A stretch of DNA of 64,000 nt from Bradyrhizobium sp. CB3481 (GCF_029714305.1 NZ_CP121647.1:6716501-6780500), one strand, 5' to 3'. Shown: positions 18,232 through 27,131, counted from the stretch's first letter. A program made the numbers and translations. Notes: generated by a model not told the origin, from the letters alone.

Positions 18232-18280
18232 GAGCATGATCTTATCCGAAAACTAGTACCCACTTTTCGGGATCATGCTC
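18232..18280. repeat. Short palindromic repeat supplying the amidase stop region (family E)
   Basis: GAGCATGATC (18232-18241) is a perfect inverted match to GATCATGCTC (18271-18280), with a second inner pairing CCGAAAA/TTTTCGG (18246-18252 and 18264-18270). The result is a 49-base hairpin between glutathione peroxidase and amidase. It ends on the last base of the amidase stop codon (18280-18282), so it could end or protect that transcript. Confidence 0.75.
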
Positions 18281-19671
18281 TAGCCCGCCGGATCGATTGC
18301 CGCCGACGGCGTTCCGCCGGCTTCGATGGCCTCGCCCGCAGCAAGGCATAGATCTTCGCGATAGCGCCCGGAGACCAGTTGCACGCCGACGGGAACGCGC
18401 CCGACCAATCCGGTCGACACCGTTAGCCCGGGCAGCCCCATGAAGGGAATGGCGATCTGCGGCAATTGCGCATGCCAGACACGCGCAAACGATGCCTCGT
18501 CCTTGCGGTCGAGCTGATCGGGGAACGGCAATTCGCCTGACACCGGCATCAGCAGCACGGCGTAGTTTTCGAAGAATGACAGCCACTCGCGCGTCAAGGT
18601 CGCACGGCGCGTCAGCGCCTTCGACAGGTCGAACGGATGCACTTTGGCGCGGTTGCCGCGCAGGCAGGCCAGCGCGCCGGGATCGCCCTCGCGTTCGGCG
18701 GCTTCCAGCTGCGCCTCGTAGCCGTCGCCGAGCCAGAGCTTGGTCTGCAGATCGGCGGCCTCGCGCAGCGTCGGCGTGTCGGCGATTTCCTCGACGATCC
18801 ACCCCGCTCGCTGCAGCCGCTTGCCGGCATCGGCAACGGCGGCCTTCACTTCAGGTACGGGATCGAGGCCGTCCGGATTGAGGCACATCGCGACACGCTT
18901 CGGCATCGCCGGGCCTTCCAAGGGCGCCGGCACCCACCAGGGATCGCGATAGTCCTTCGCCGACATCGCGGCCAGTGCGATCCTGATATCGCCGATGGTG
19001 CGCGCTAGTGGGCCGGAGACGGCGCTGATCTGCGGGCCGATCGGCCGCTCTGGGAGCGCCGCGTTGAACGCGGCGATGCGGCCCATGGTCGGCCGCAGGC
19101 CGTGCACGCCGCAGGCATAGGCGGGATAGCGGATCGATCCCGCAATGTCGGTGCCGTGCGCGATATGCCCGATGCCAGCCGCGACCGCAGCACCGGCGCC
19201 ACCGGACGAGCCGCCCGGCGTGAGCGCGGGATCGCGCGGGTTCTTGGTGTCGCCATGGATCAGGTTGGAGGTGAACCAGCGATAGGAGAAGGCCGGGCAA
19301 TTGGTACGCCCCAGAATGACGGCGCCGGCCTTGCGCAGATTGTCGATCACCGGGCTGTTGCTTTTCGCGATGGCGTCGCGCTGCAGGTTCAAGCCGTTGG
19401 TGGTGGCATAGCCCTGCTGGTCGATATTGACCTTCACGGTGACGGGCACGCCGCCCAGCGGGCCCGCATCCTCACCGCGCCCGATCGCGGCATCGATGGC
19501 GGCAGCCTGCGCCAAGACGTCTTCGGGCCGGTGCTCGACAACGGCATTGATTTTCGGATTGACCGCGTCGAGCCGCGCCAGCGCGGCCGTCGCCGCCTCC
19601 TTCGCCGAGACTTTTTTAGCCTTGATCAGCGAGGCCATTTCCGCCGCCGACAGACGCCATAGATCCTGCAT
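18280..19671 (-). CDS. Amidase signature family hydrolase
   Basis: A 463-residue amidase-signature enzyme with the complete Ser-cisSer-Lys triad: K80 (GVPVTVKVNID), S155 in PGGSSGG, and the nucleophile S179 in GTDIAGSIRYPA. The 24-residue spacing between the two serines is that of the family. Members hydrolyse amides, carbamates or act as GatA; a lone copy with no gatB/gatC nearby points to a catabolic amidase of unknown substrate. I took MQDLWRLSAAEM at 19671 as the start, since it matches the usual family opening. Confidence 0.87.
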   Translation of the reverse strand: MQDLWRLSAAEMASLIKAKKVSAKEAATAALARLDAVNPKINAVVEHRPEDVLAQAAAIDAAIGRGEDAGPLGGVPVTVKVNIDQQGYATTNGLNLQRDAIAKSNSPVIDNLRKAGAVILGRTNCPAFSYRWFTSNLIHGDTKNPRDPALTPGGSSGGAGAAVAAGIGHIAHGTDIAGSIRYPAYACGVHGLRPTMGRIAAFNAALPERPIGPQISAVSGPLARTIGDIRIALAAMSAKDYRDPWWVPAPLEGPAMPKRVAMCLNPDGLDPVPEVKAAVADAGKRLQRAGWIVEEIADTPTLREAADLQTKLWLGDGYEAQLEAAEREGDPGALACLRGNRAKVHPFDLSKALTRRATLTREWLSFFENYAVLLMPVSGELPFPDQLDRKDEASFARVWHAQLPQIAIPFMGLPGLTVSTGLVGRVPVGVQLVSGRYREDLCLAAGEAIEAGGTPSAAIDPAG

Positions 19672-19751
19672 GCAAAACTCCATCCGATTGCCGCCCTTTT
19701 AGCGCCGGGCGCAGGGCAATGCCAGCGGGGGATCTTGCACCGAGCGCGAGG

Positions 19752-19882
19752 CTCCCTCGCCCCGTTCTTCACGGGGAGAGGGCTGGGGTGAGGGGCTCTT
19801 TCCGCGGGCACGAAAAGCAGTGATGATGCGGAGGCAGCCTCTCACCCCGACCCTCCGCCCGCCAAGAGCGGGGAGAGGGAGA
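19752..19882. repeat. Dispersed palindromic repeat (family F)
   Basis: The element contains CCCTCGCCCCG...CGGGGAGAGGG, GGGTGAGGGGCT, then AGCCTCTCACCCC and CGGGGAGAGGG, giving inverted pairs such as GGGGTGAGG/CCTCACCCC. It fills much of the gap between the amidase start and the cytochrome c gene. It is of the short purine/pyrimidine-rich palindrome class common between rhizobial genes. Confidence 0.6.
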
Positions 19883-19896
19883 AGGCGTTAGCCCTT

Positions 19897-20463
19897 CTAA
19901 CGCATCCGGGCGATGTAATAAGCGAGATCGCCAATCTGCTCCGCCGCGATCGGCGCCATCACGTCGGCCATGCTGGCATCATAGCCGTGGCGGCTGTTGT
20001 CCTTGTACTCGGCGAGGGTCTTGGCGAGGTAATCCTCCCGCTGGTTGGCGATGCGCGGGACGTTTTCCTTCCCCGACAGATCGGGATTGTGGCAGGTGTC
20101 GCAGCGGTGCTGCTGCACCAGCGCCTGCCCGCGCTGCATCCGCGCCGGATCGCCATTTTCTGCTGGCGGCGCAGGCTTGGGCATTTTGGCGATGAAGTCG
20201 GAGAACGTGCGAAGATCATCGTCGGTCAGCGGCTTTGCCATCTCGTTCATCGGCTCGAAGACGCGCAGCCTATCGCGGAACATGAAGAGCTGGATCAGCG
20301 CATACGGCGCCTGCTGGCCGCCGAGCGAGGGCGTGTTCTCGGTCTGCGACTGGCCGTTCTCGCCGTGGCAGGCGAGGCATGGCGCGATGCGTTGTTCGAT
20401 GGTTTGGGTGTTGGCCTGTGACGCGATCAACGCGAACGCCAGCACCATTATTGTCATACGCAT
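19897..20463 (-). CDS. Dihaem class I cytochrome c, exported
   Basis: A 188-residue protein with a signal peptide ([18 protein letters not shown]) and two CxxCH haem sites, CLACHGENG near residue 32 and [11 protein letters not shown] near residue 116. Each is followed by a downstream Met suitable as an axial ligand, the first in PMNEMAKPL. The two-domain layout is that of periplasmic cytochrome c4-like electron carriers. It lies 117 bases downstream of the PQQ-type sugar dehydrogenase on the same strand, separated by a palindrome, and is a reasonable electron acceptor for it. The longer frame start lies inside the repeat and is rejected. Confidence 0.85.
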   Translation of the reverse strand: MRMTIMVLAFALIASQANTQTIEQRIAPCLACHGENGQSQTENTPSLGGQQAPYALIQLFMFRDRLRVFEPMNEMAKPLTDDDLRTFSDFIAKMPKPAPPAENGDPARMQRGQALVQQHRCDTCHNPDLSGKENVPRIANQREDYLAKTLAEYKDNSRHGYDASMADVMAPIAAEQIGDLAYYIARMR

Positions 20464-20483
20464 CGGCTTACTCCGGGCACTCG

Positions 20484-20568
20484 CGTCATTGCGAGGAGCG
20501 CAAGCGACGAAGCAATCCATCTATTCCCGCGTTGAGGAATGGATTGCTTCGCTGCGCTCGCAATGACG
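20484..20568. repeat. Dispersed palindromic repeat, family C copy 2
   Basis: CGTCATTGCGAGGAGCGCAAG...GAAGCAATCCAT is an inverted match to ATGGATTGCTTCGCTGCGCTCGCAATGACG. It is nearly identical to the copy at 17368-17451 and sits between the sugar dehydrogenase and cytochrome c genes. Confidence 0.8.
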
Positions 20569-20580
20569 ATTGTTGCTGGA

Positions 20581-21927
20581 CTACGACTTCCCCGCCACCT
20601 TCTGCTTGCCGTAGGTGATGCGGTAGACGGCGCCGTTGTAGTCGTCGGAGACCAGCAGCGAGCCGTCCTTCATCTGCAGCACGTCGACTGGGCGGCCGAT
20701 ATACTTGTTGTCCTCCAGGAAGCCGGTGAGGAACGGCTCCAGCGACTTCATGGTGCCGTCCTTGTTCAGCTTGGCGATAACGACGTCGCCGCCGACTTTC
20801 TTGGAGCGGTTCCAGGAGCCGTGCCGCGCGATGATGGCGACGTTCTTGTAGGCCTTCGGGAACAGGCTGCCGGTATAGAAGCGCATGCCGAGCGACGCCG
20901 AATGCGGTCCGAGCAGCCCAACCGGCGCCGTGAACTCGCTGCAGGTCTTGCCCCAGCCGAATTCGGGATCGACGATATTGCCCTGCAGGCAGTAGGGCGC
21001 GCCGAAATGCTCGCCCACCTTGGTGATGCGGTTGAGCTCGTCCTCGGGCACGTCTTCCGACATCCAGTCACGGCCGTTATCGGTGAAGTAGAGCTGCTTG
21101 GTCTCCGGATGCCAGTCGAAGCCGACGGTATTGCGAACGCCGCGGGCGATCACTTCCGCGCCGGAGCCGTCGAGATTCATCCGCCGGATCAGGCCGTGCT
21201 CGTCGTCATGCAGCACGTTGTTGCCGGGCTGGCCGACCGGAACATAGAGCTTGTTGTCGGGACCGATGCCGATGAACTTCCAGCCATGGGCCTCGTCCTT
21301 CGGCAGCTTGTCGAAGATCACGGTCGGCTTCGGCGGGTTGTCCAAGACATCCTCGACCTTCTCGATCTTGGAGACCTTGGAGAGTTCGGCGATGTAGAGC
21401 GTGCCATCCTTGAAGGCGATGCCGTTCGGACGGTAGAGGCCGGAGGCCAGCACCTTGACCTCGCGTTTGCCGTCCTTGTTGATGATGGCATAGACCTTGT
21501 CGACCAGCCGGCTGCCGACGAACACGGTTCCCTTGTCGCCGAGCGCGAGCGAGCGGGCGTTCGCCATGCCGGCGGCATAGACCTCGATATTGAAGCCGGC
21601 CGGCACCTTCAGCTTGGCGGTCGGCAGCTTGTCCGGCGCGGCGGGGATCGGCGGCGGCGCGATCGGCGCGAGCTTGGCCGCGGCCTCATTGCCGGCAGGA
21701 CGGCCGATCAACGGCGAGCCGGGGGGAAGCGGCGCAGCCGCAGCAGGCGTGGCGGCAGCGGGTGGCGCGGCAGCAGCGGGCGGCGCCGCGGCAGGCTGTT
21801 GCGCCGCGGGCGGCGTGGCGGCAGCCGGTGGATCGGCCGCCTGCTGCGCAGCAGCGCTGAGCGTAAAGGCAGTCAAGAAGGCACCGGACAGCACCAAGCT
21901 GCGCGGCACCGGCAAGTAGTTCACCAT
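20581..21927 (-). CDS. Periplasmic PQQ-type aldose/sorbosone dehydrogenase
   Basis: A 448-residue exported protein. The signal peptide (MVNYLPVPRSLVLSGAFLTAFTLSA) is followed by an Ala/Pro-rich low-complexity linker at about residues 28-85, then a beta-propeller of the GSDH/sorbosone dehydrogenase family. Recognisable blocks are GFNIEVYAAGMANARSLALG, LYRPNGIAFKDGTLYIAE, GFDWHPETKQLYFTDNGRDW and FLEDNKYIGRPVDVLQMKDG. Relatives oxidise sugars or aldehydes with PQQ in the periplasm. The pqq biosynthesis genes start about 740 bases away on the other strand, which supports PQQ use, and a dihaem cytochrome follows. The substrate is not determined. The ATG at 21927 is chosen because the signal peptide starts there. 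Confidence 0.85.
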   Translation of the reverse strand: MVNYLPVPRSLVLSGAFLTAFTLSAAAQQAADPPAAATPPAAQQPAAAPPAAAAPPAAATPAAAAPLPPGSPLIGRPAGNEAAAKLAPIAPPPIPAAPDKLPTAKLKVPAGFNIEVYAAGMANARSLALGDKGTVFVGSRLVDKVYAIINKDGKREVKVLASGLYRPNGIAFKDGTLYIAELSKVSKIEKVEDVLDNPPKPTVIFDKLPKDEAHGWKFIGIGPDNKLYVPVGQPGNNVLHDDEHGLIRRMNLDGSGAEVIARGVRNTVGFDWHPETKQLYFTDNGRDWMSEDVPEDELNRITKVGEHFGAPYCLQGNIVDPEFGWGKTCSEFTAPVGLLGPHSASLGMRFYTGSLFPKAYKNVAIIARHGSWNRSKKVGGDVVIAKLNKDGTMKSLEPFLTGFLEDNKYIGRPVDVLQMKDGSLLVSDDYNGAVYRITYGKQKVAGKS

Positions 21928-22101
21928 GGGCGTTCTCCCTGACGGAAGCCTTTCTCGCCGCGCAGGTTCACATGATGCCCACGCCGGAGGCTTTCCCGGC
22001 GGGCACTCTCCATATTTGTATACCGGTGCGCAATCGGAAAACGTCGCGCCTGCAAATTGCACCCACAACGGACACAGCAGGCGCTCGGCTCCTACGGGCC
22101 G

Positions 22102-22359
22102 TCAGTGTCTTGTAATGGGACCGCCGGGCGCGTCGAGGATCGCTTCGGAAAACGGAAACTCCAGCACGATCTCGCCGTCGTCGTCAGTCACCTCGATGGT
22201 CGCGCTCAGCAGGGCGCCCTCGACGCCGTCGGTCTTGAGCAACTCGCGGATCATGGCACGCGCCATCTCCCAGGCGCGATCGGGATCAACCAGCACTTCG
22301 CCATCAGGGTCTGAGATCAGCTCGTCGCCGATACGGGTGTTGAAATAATATCGTGGCAT
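22102..22359 (-). CDS. DUF6894-type small protein
   Basis: An 85-residue acidic protein with the MPRYYFNTRIGDELISDPDG opening, AWEMARAMIREL centre and IEVTDDDGEIVLEFPFSEA ending typical of the many DUF6894 paralogues in rhizobia. Function is unknown. It has no signal peptide. It lies between the sugar dehydrogenase and pqqA, with no overlap with either. Confidence 0.75.
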   Translation of the reverse strand: MPRYYFNTRIGDELISDPDGEVLVDPDRAWEMARAMIRELLKTDGVEGALLSATIEVTDDDGEIVLEFPFSEAILDAPGGPITRH

Positions 22360-22668
22360 CGGCTCGAACCTGGCTCCGGTTAGGGCCTCCGATAGAGGGA
22401 GGCCGAATGATCACATTGCTACTTTATCCGGAGCCCATAGCGCTCCGTCCCAGCCCAGAATCGTCATTCGCGGCGGTCCCAACAACCGTGAAGGGCTTGA
22501 TCCCACGTTGTTTTGACCGGCGCTCTCCGCACAACTCCGTGACACCCCTGTGCAGCGCAACATAAACAATGCAGGTTCCGGGCAAAAGATTTAACTGGCG
22601 AACTTTTCGATCCACGCTACCTTAACTGCAAGGGCGGAGTTCGTCCGGTAGCAAAAAGGGAGAGCATA
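22360..22668. other. Intergenic region carrying the pqqA promoter
   Basis: These 309 bases hold the 5' regions of the divergent DUF6894 and pqq genes. The pqqA ribosome site AAAAAGGGAGAG is clear at its right end. I did not find a convincing -35/-10 pair, terminator or reading frame. A near-miss EcfG motif on the minus strand at 22575-22579 was rejected. Confidence 0.5.
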
Positions 22669-22749
22669 ATGGCCTGGAAAGCACCGAAAATCGTCGAAGT
22701 GTCAGTGGGCATGGAAATCAACATGTATATGTGCGCCGCCCGCAGGTAA
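22669..22749 (+). CDS. pqqA: PQQ precursor peptide PqqA
   Basis: A 26-residue peptide, easily missed because of its size. It begins MAWKAPKIVEVSVGMEINMY and ends MCAARR. The conserved Glu16 and Tyr20, which are cross-linked by PqqE and become the carbon skeleton of PQQ, are present at exactly these positions within EINMY. A strong ribosome site (AAGGGAGAG) precedes the ATG. pqqB starts 167 bases downstream on the same strand. The leader part is the recognition site for PqqD/PqqE in characterised systems. Confidence 0.95.
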   Translation: MAWKAPKIVEVSVGMEINMYMCAARR

Positions 22750-22916
22750 GCGGTAGCGCAATTTCACTTTTCGCGCAGGTGGACCACCGGGCTGACATCT
22801 TCTTCCCGAACGGGGAGATATGTCGCCAGGCTGGAGTCCACCGCGCGCCGTTTCTCTCGCCGGGCTTAGCAACCCGGATTTGTTTCTAAGGTCTGAAGTC
22901 TCCAGGAGACGGGATC

Positions 22917-23846
22917 ATGCTTCGCGTCGTCGTCCTGGGCGCCGCGGCGGGCGGCGGTATTCCGCAGTGGAACTGCGGTTGTCCGGTATGCCGGAAAGCC
23001 CGAAGCGAAAACCGGGAATTGCAGAGCACGCAGGCGTCGATCGCGGTCAGCGCCGACGGCGAGCACTGGTATCTCGTCAACGCCTCTCCGGACCTCCGTC
23101 AGCAGCTTATTGCGACGCCTCAGCTTTATCCAAAGGCTGGCCAGCTACGTCACAGCCCGATCGCCGGCGTGATCCTGACCAACGGCGAAGTCGATGCGGT
23201 CGCCGGGCTGTTGTCGATGCGCGAGGGTTCGCCGTTTACGCTCTACGCGCATGAACGAGTGCTTGCGATTTTGCGTTCCAACAGCATCTTTAACGTGCTG
23301 GGCGAAAACAACGTGAAGCGCCGGCCGATCGCGGCGGACGTCGCCTTCGAGCCGGCCCTGCCCGACGGCTCGCCGTCCGGCATGGAAGTCCTCCCCTTCG
23401 CGGTTCCCGGCAAGGGCGCGTGGTACCTCGAAGGCAAGGCGCATCCGGAAGGCGGCGACGCCGCCGGCGACACGCTCGGGCTTCGCATTCTGGACAAGAC
23501 AAGCGGTAAGTATTTCTATTTCCTGGCCGCCTGCGCCAGGTTGACCGACGATCTGAAGTCGCGCCTTGCGGGCGCAGCGCTGGTCTTCTTCGACGGCACG
23601 GTATGGCGCGATGATGAGTTGATCGTACAGGGCCTCGGCACCAAGACAGGACAGAGCATGGGCCATATTTCGATGTCAGGCGAACACGGGGCGCTCAAGG
23701 GCCTTGCCGGTCTCGATATCGGCCGCAAAATGTTCCTGCATATCAACAACTCCAACCCTGCCTTGCTCTCCGGCTCGGACGAGCGAAAGGCGTTGGAACA
23801 GGCGGGCTGGCAGATCCCAGCCGATGGAACGGAGATCACGCTGTGA
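22917..23846 (+). CDS. pqqB: PQQ biosynthesis protein PqqB
   Basis: A 309-residue member of the metallo-beta-lactamase fold, typical of PqqB in length. The N-terminus LRVVVLGAAAGGGIPQWNCG is diagnostic, followed by the zinc-binding CGCPVCRKA. PqqB is thought to be an iron-dependent hydroxylase acting on the cross-linked Glu-Tyr intermediate. AGGAG precedes the ATG at suitable distance. The stop overlaps the pqqC GTG (GTGA). Confidence 0.95.
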   Translation: MLRVVVLGAAAGGGIPQWNCGCPVCRKARSENRELQSTQASIAVSADGEHWYLVNASPDLRQQLIATPQLYPKAGQLRHSPIAGVILTNGEVDAVAGLLSMREGSPFTLYAHERVLAILRSNSIFNVLGENNVKRRPIAADVAFEPALPDGSPSGMEVLPFAVPGKGAWYLEGKAHPEGGDAAGDTLGLRILDKTSGKYFYFLAACARLTDDLKSRLAGAALVFFDGTVWRDDELIVQGLGTKTGQSMGHISMSGEHGALKGLAGLDIGRKMFLHINNSNPALLSGSDERKALEQAGWQIPADGTEITL

Positions 23847-24622
23847 ATGTCGTCCCCACCAGCGGAATGACCGCATTGTCGATCGGCAAGGGCGTCACGC
23901 TAAACAACGCCGAGGAACTCGAAGCGATGCTCCGCCATATCGGCGCGACGCGCTATCACAATTTGCATCCCTTCCACCGCCTGCTGCATGGCGGCAAGCT
24001 CAACAAGGGACAGGTGCAGGCCTGGGCGCTGAACCGCTATTTCTACCAGAGCACGATCCCGCTGAAGGATGCCATGGTGATCTCGCGGTTCCGCGACCGC
24101 GCCACCAGGGTCGAATGGCGGCACCGCATCGAGGACCACGACGGCGATATCGGCAGTGAAGGCGGCATCGAACGCTGGCTGAAGCTCACCGAGGGCCTCG
24201 GGCTCGACACGGCTTACGTGGAATCGACCCAAGGCATTTTGCCCGCGACGCGATTTGCGGTGGAAGCCTATGTGCATTTCTGCCGCGACCGGACGCCGCT
24301 GGAGGCGATCGCCTCCTCGCTCACCGAATTGTTCGCGCCGAGCCTGCACGAGGAGCGTATCTCCGGCATGCTGGCGCATTACGAGTTCGTCAATCCCGAC
24401 ATCATGAGCTATTTCAAGCGCCGCCTGACCCAGGCTCCGCGCGATGCCAACTTCGCGCTCGACTATGTCAGGAAGAACGCAAAGACGCCGGCGGAGCGCG
24501 AGGCCGTCGCCAACGCGCTGATCTTCAAGACCAACGTGCTATGGGTTCAGCTCGATGCGCTGTACCATGCCTATGTCGACGGCCACATTCCGCCTGGCGC
24601 GTTCGTACCCAAAGGGGACTAA
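23843..24622 (+). CDS. pqqC: Pyrroloquinoline-quinone synthase PqqC
   Basis: A 259-residue helical protein which carries out the final ring closure and eight-electron oxidation giving PQQ, without any metal or bound cofactor. RYHNLHPFHRLLHGGKLNKG is the conserved N-terminal block, and RHRIEDHDGD, VHFCRDRTPLEAIASSLTELFAP and YFKRRLTQAPRD follow. The frame begins with a GTG that overlaps the pqqB stop, so translation is probably coupled; an internal ATG at MTALSIG would cost eight residues. Confidence 0.95.
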   Translation: MNVVPTSGMTALSIGKGVTLNNAEELEAMLRHIGATRYHNLHPFHRLLHGGKLNKGQVQAWALNRYFYQSTIPLKDAMVISRFRDRATRVEWRHRIEDHDGDIGSEGGIERWLKLTEGLGLDTAYVESTQGILPATRFAVEAYVHFCRDRTPLEAIASSLTELFAPSLHEERISGMLAHYEFVNPDIMSYFKRRLTQAPRDANFALDYVRKNAKTPAEREAVANALIFKTNVLWVQLDALYHAYVDGHIPPGAFVPKGD

Positions 24623-24624
24623 CC

Positions 24625-24936
24625 ATGGCGCTCAGCCGCAACATCAGTGTCAGCGAGGCGAGCCGGCCGAAATTGCCGCGCCACGCCCGGCTGAAATTCG
24701 ATGAGACGCGGCAGGTCTGGGTGATCCTGGCGCCGGAGCGCGTGCTGGCACCGGACGAAATCGCGGTCGAGGTGCTGCAGCTTTGCGACGGCGTGCGTAG
24801 CGTCGCCGAGATGGCCGACCAGCTCGCGGCGAAGTACGCCGCCCCGCGCGAGGCGATTTTGACCGACGTCGTCGCGATGCTGCAGGATCTCGCCGACAAG
24901 GGTTTTCTGACTGAAGCGCGTGAGAAGACGTCATGA
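24625..24936 (+). CDS. pqqD: PqqA-binding chaperone PqqD
   Basis: A 103-residue winged-helix RiPP-recognition protein. PRHARLKFDETRQVWVILAPERVL and ILQLCDG-like VEVLQLCDGVRSVAEM are the family blocks. PqqD binds PqqA and presents it to PqqE. The start is fixed by its position two bases after the pqqC stop; the longer frame begins inside pqqC. Its stop overlaps the pqqE start as ATGA. Confidence 0.94.
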   Translation: MALSRNISVSEASRPKLPRHARLKFDETRQVWVILAPERVLAPDEIAVEVLQLCDGVRSVAEMADQLAAKYAAPREAILTDVVAMLQDLADKGFLTEAREKTS

Positions 24937-26144
24937 GCGACATTCTCGCCGACAGCAAGACAGCCGGTACCGCCGTACCCAGCGACGGGCTGGCCGTGCT
25001 GGAGTCGCGGCGCTCGACCGCGGAGACGTTCGGCATTCCGCTCGCGGTGCTTGCCGAGCTGACGCATCGCTGCCCGCTGCAATGCCCCTATTGCTCCAAC
25101 CCGATCGAGCTCGACCGCGCCAGCGGCGAATTGACGACAGAAGAATGGAAGAAGGTCTTGAGCGAGCTCGCCGAAATCGGCGTGCTGCAGATCCATTTCT
25201 CCGGCGGCGAGCCGACCGCGCGCAAGGACTTGGTGGAACTCGTACAGCATGCGACCGATGTCGGGCTGTACAGCAATCTCATCACCTCGGCGGTACTGCT
25301 TACAAAAGAAAAGCTTTCAGCGCTAGCCGATGCCGGGCTGTGCCATGTGCAGATCAGTTTCCAGGGCAATGAGCCCACAGTGGCCGACCGCGTCGCCGGG
25401 CTGAAAAACGCGCATGAGAAAAAGCTTGAAGTCGCTAAATGGACACGCGAGCTCGAGCTGCCGCTGACGGTGAACGCGGTCATGCACCGCCAAAACCTGC
25501 ACCAGCTCCCTGACATCATTCAGATGGCAGTTGATCTCGACGCCGACCGGCTCGAGGTCGCCAACGTCCAGTATTACGGCTGGGCCCTGAAGAACCGCGC
25601 TGCGCTGATGCCGACGATCGAGCAGATCGACGAGACCAGCCGTATCGTCGAAGAAGCGGCAGCTCGCCTGAAGGGCATTCTCGCCATCGATTATGTGGTG
25701 CCGGACTATTACGCGCTGCGTCCGAAGAAATGCATGGGCGGCTGGGGCCGGCAGTTCTTCAACATTTCGCCCGCCGGCAAGGTGCTGCCCTGCCATGCCG
25801 CTGAAAGCATCACCGGGCTCGAATTCGAATCAGTGCGCTCGAACCATTCGATCGCCTGGATCTGGCAGAACTCCGAAGCGTTCAACCGCTACCGCGGTAC
25901 CGGCTGGATGCCCGAGCCGTGCAAGAGCTGCGAATTCCGCGAGGTCGATTTCGGCGGCTGCCGCTGCCAGGCCTTTGCGCTGACCGGCGATGCCGGCAAT
26001 ACCGACCCGGCCTGCACGCTGTCGCCGCGGCATGAAGAGATATTCAAGACAGCCGAGCGCGAGGCGGCCGCGCACCAGGACCGCTTCCTCTACCGCAATT
26101 TCGCCGGCGGCACGCTGGAGACGGAAGGCGAGCATGGCGCCTGA
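24933..26144 (+). CDS. pqqE: Radical SAM PqqA cross-linking enzyme PqqE
   Basis: A 403-residue radical SAM enzyme that joins Glu16 and Tyr20 of PqqA. The SAM cluster motif CPLQCPYC supplies C47, C51 and C54, and SGGEPTARKD is the SAM-binding GGE motif. The C-terminal SPASM domain carries the auxiliary-cluster cysteines (KCMGGWG, LPCHAA, EPCKSCEF, GGCRCQ, PACTLSP). No truncation is seen. It overlaps pqqD by four bases and the following hydrolase gene by eleven. Confidence 0.95.
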   Translation: MSDILADSKTAGTAVPSDGLAVLESRRSTAETFGIPLAVLAELTHRCPLQCPYCSNPIELDRASGELTTEEWKKVLSELAEIGVLQIHFSGGEPTARKDLVELVQHATDVGLYSNLITSAVLLTKEKLSALADAGLCHVQISFQGNEPTVADRVAGLKNAHEKKLEVAKWTRELELPLTVNAVMHRQNLHQLPDIIQMAVDLDADRLEVANVQYYGWALKNRAALMPTIEQIDETSRIVEEAAARLKGILAIDYVVPDYYALRPKKCMGGWGRQFFNISPAGKVLPCHAAESITGLEFESVRSNHSIAWIWQNSEAFNRYRGTGWMPEPCKSCEFREVDFGGCRCQAFALTGDAGNTDPACTLSPRHEEIFKTAEREAAAHQDRFLYRNFAGGTLETEGEHGA

Positions 26145-27120
26145 CGCCGACGCCGGCAAATCCATCAAACGCGACGACCCGTTTGCCCCGCTGACCTCGG
26201 AGCAGCTTGCGGTCGGCGACGGCCACGACATCTATGTCGAAAGCGTCGGCCGGAGCGGCGGCATTCCCGCGGTCTATCTGCATGGCGGACCCGGCAGCGG
26301 TTGCCAGGCGGACCATCGCCGCCTGTTCGATCCGGAACGCTTTCACGCCGTGCTGTTCGACCAGCGCGGCGCGGGCCGCAGCCGCCCGAAGGGTAGCCGG
26401 CAAGCCAACACGCTACAGCATCTGATTTCGGACATGGAGGCAATCCGCGAGAAATTCGGCTTCGAGCGCTGGATGGTCGTCGGCGGCTCCTGGGGTGCGA
26501 CGCTGGCGCTGGCCTACGCACAGGCCCATCCGGGCCGCGTCACCGGCGTCGTGCTGCGCGCGACCTTTCTCGGCACGATGCAGGAAATTGAAACTGGATT
26601 TCTCAACACGCTGCCAAGGTTTTATCCTGGCCTTTACGACGACTTCATTAGCGTGTTGCCGAAGGACGAACGCGCGCAGCCAATCCAATCCTACTTTCGC
26701 CGGATCCTCGATCCCAGCGCCGACGTGAACATTCCGGCAGCGCGGGCCTGGGGCGAGACCGAGCGGATACTTTCCGAACACATACCCAACCGCACGCGTC
26801 TCGACATGGCCGCGCTGAGTTCATCGCGGAACCTGCCGGCGACACCATTCATGGAAGCGCATTATTTTTCCCGTGACAGCTTCATGGAGCCGAACCAGTT
26901 GATGCGCGAAGCGGGCAAGCTGGCCGGCATCCCCGGCATCATCGTGCAGGGCCGCTACGACCTGCTGTGTCCGCCCGCGATCTCGCATGCCCTCGCCGCC
27001 GTGTGGCGCGAGGCCGAAGTCCGCTTCGTCGAGGGCGCCGGCCACACGCTATACGACCCCGGCGTCCGCGACGCGGTGATGAAGGCCATCGCTGACATCG
27101 CTTCCAGAACGCAAAAATAG
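26134..27120 (+). CDS. Proline iminopeptidase-like alpha/beta hydrolase (S33) in the pqq operon
   Basis: A 328-residue alpha/beta hydrolase with the prolyl iminopeptidase layout. The oxyanion motif is HGGPGSGCQADHRRLFDP, DQRGAGRSRP follows, the nucleophile elbow is GGSWGATLALAYAQ with S119, the acid is in QGRYDLLCPP, and the catalytic His in EGAGHTLYDPG. Such enzymes remove N-terminal proline from peptides. The ATG lies inside the 3' end of pqqE (11-base overlap), so it is translationally tied to PQQ synthesis. A role in trimming PqqA-derived peptides is attractive but is inference; no pqqF or pqqG is seen in the window. Confidence 0.85.
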   Translation: MAPDADAGKSIKRDDPFAPLTSEQLAVGDGHDIYVESVGRSGGIPAVYLHGGPGSGCQADHRRLFDPERFHAVLFDQRGAGRSRPKGSRQANTLQHLISDMEAIREKFGFERWMVVGGSWGATLALAYAQAHPGRVTGVVLRATFLGTMQEIETGFLNTLPRFYPGLYDDFISVLPKDERAQPIQSYFRRILDPSADVNIPAARAWGETERILSEHIPNRTRLDMAALSSSRNLPATPFMEAHYFSRDSFMEPNQLMREAGKLAGIPGIIVQGRYDLLCPPAISHALAAVWREAEVRFVEGAGHTLYDPGVRDAVMKAIADIASRTQK

Positions 27121-27131
27121 GAAACAAGAAC

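Noticed and set aside
22554..22579. EcfG-like site on the minus strand upstream of the DUF6894 gene
   Set aside because: The -10 reads CGCT with 17-base spacing and it is more than 200 bases from the start codon.
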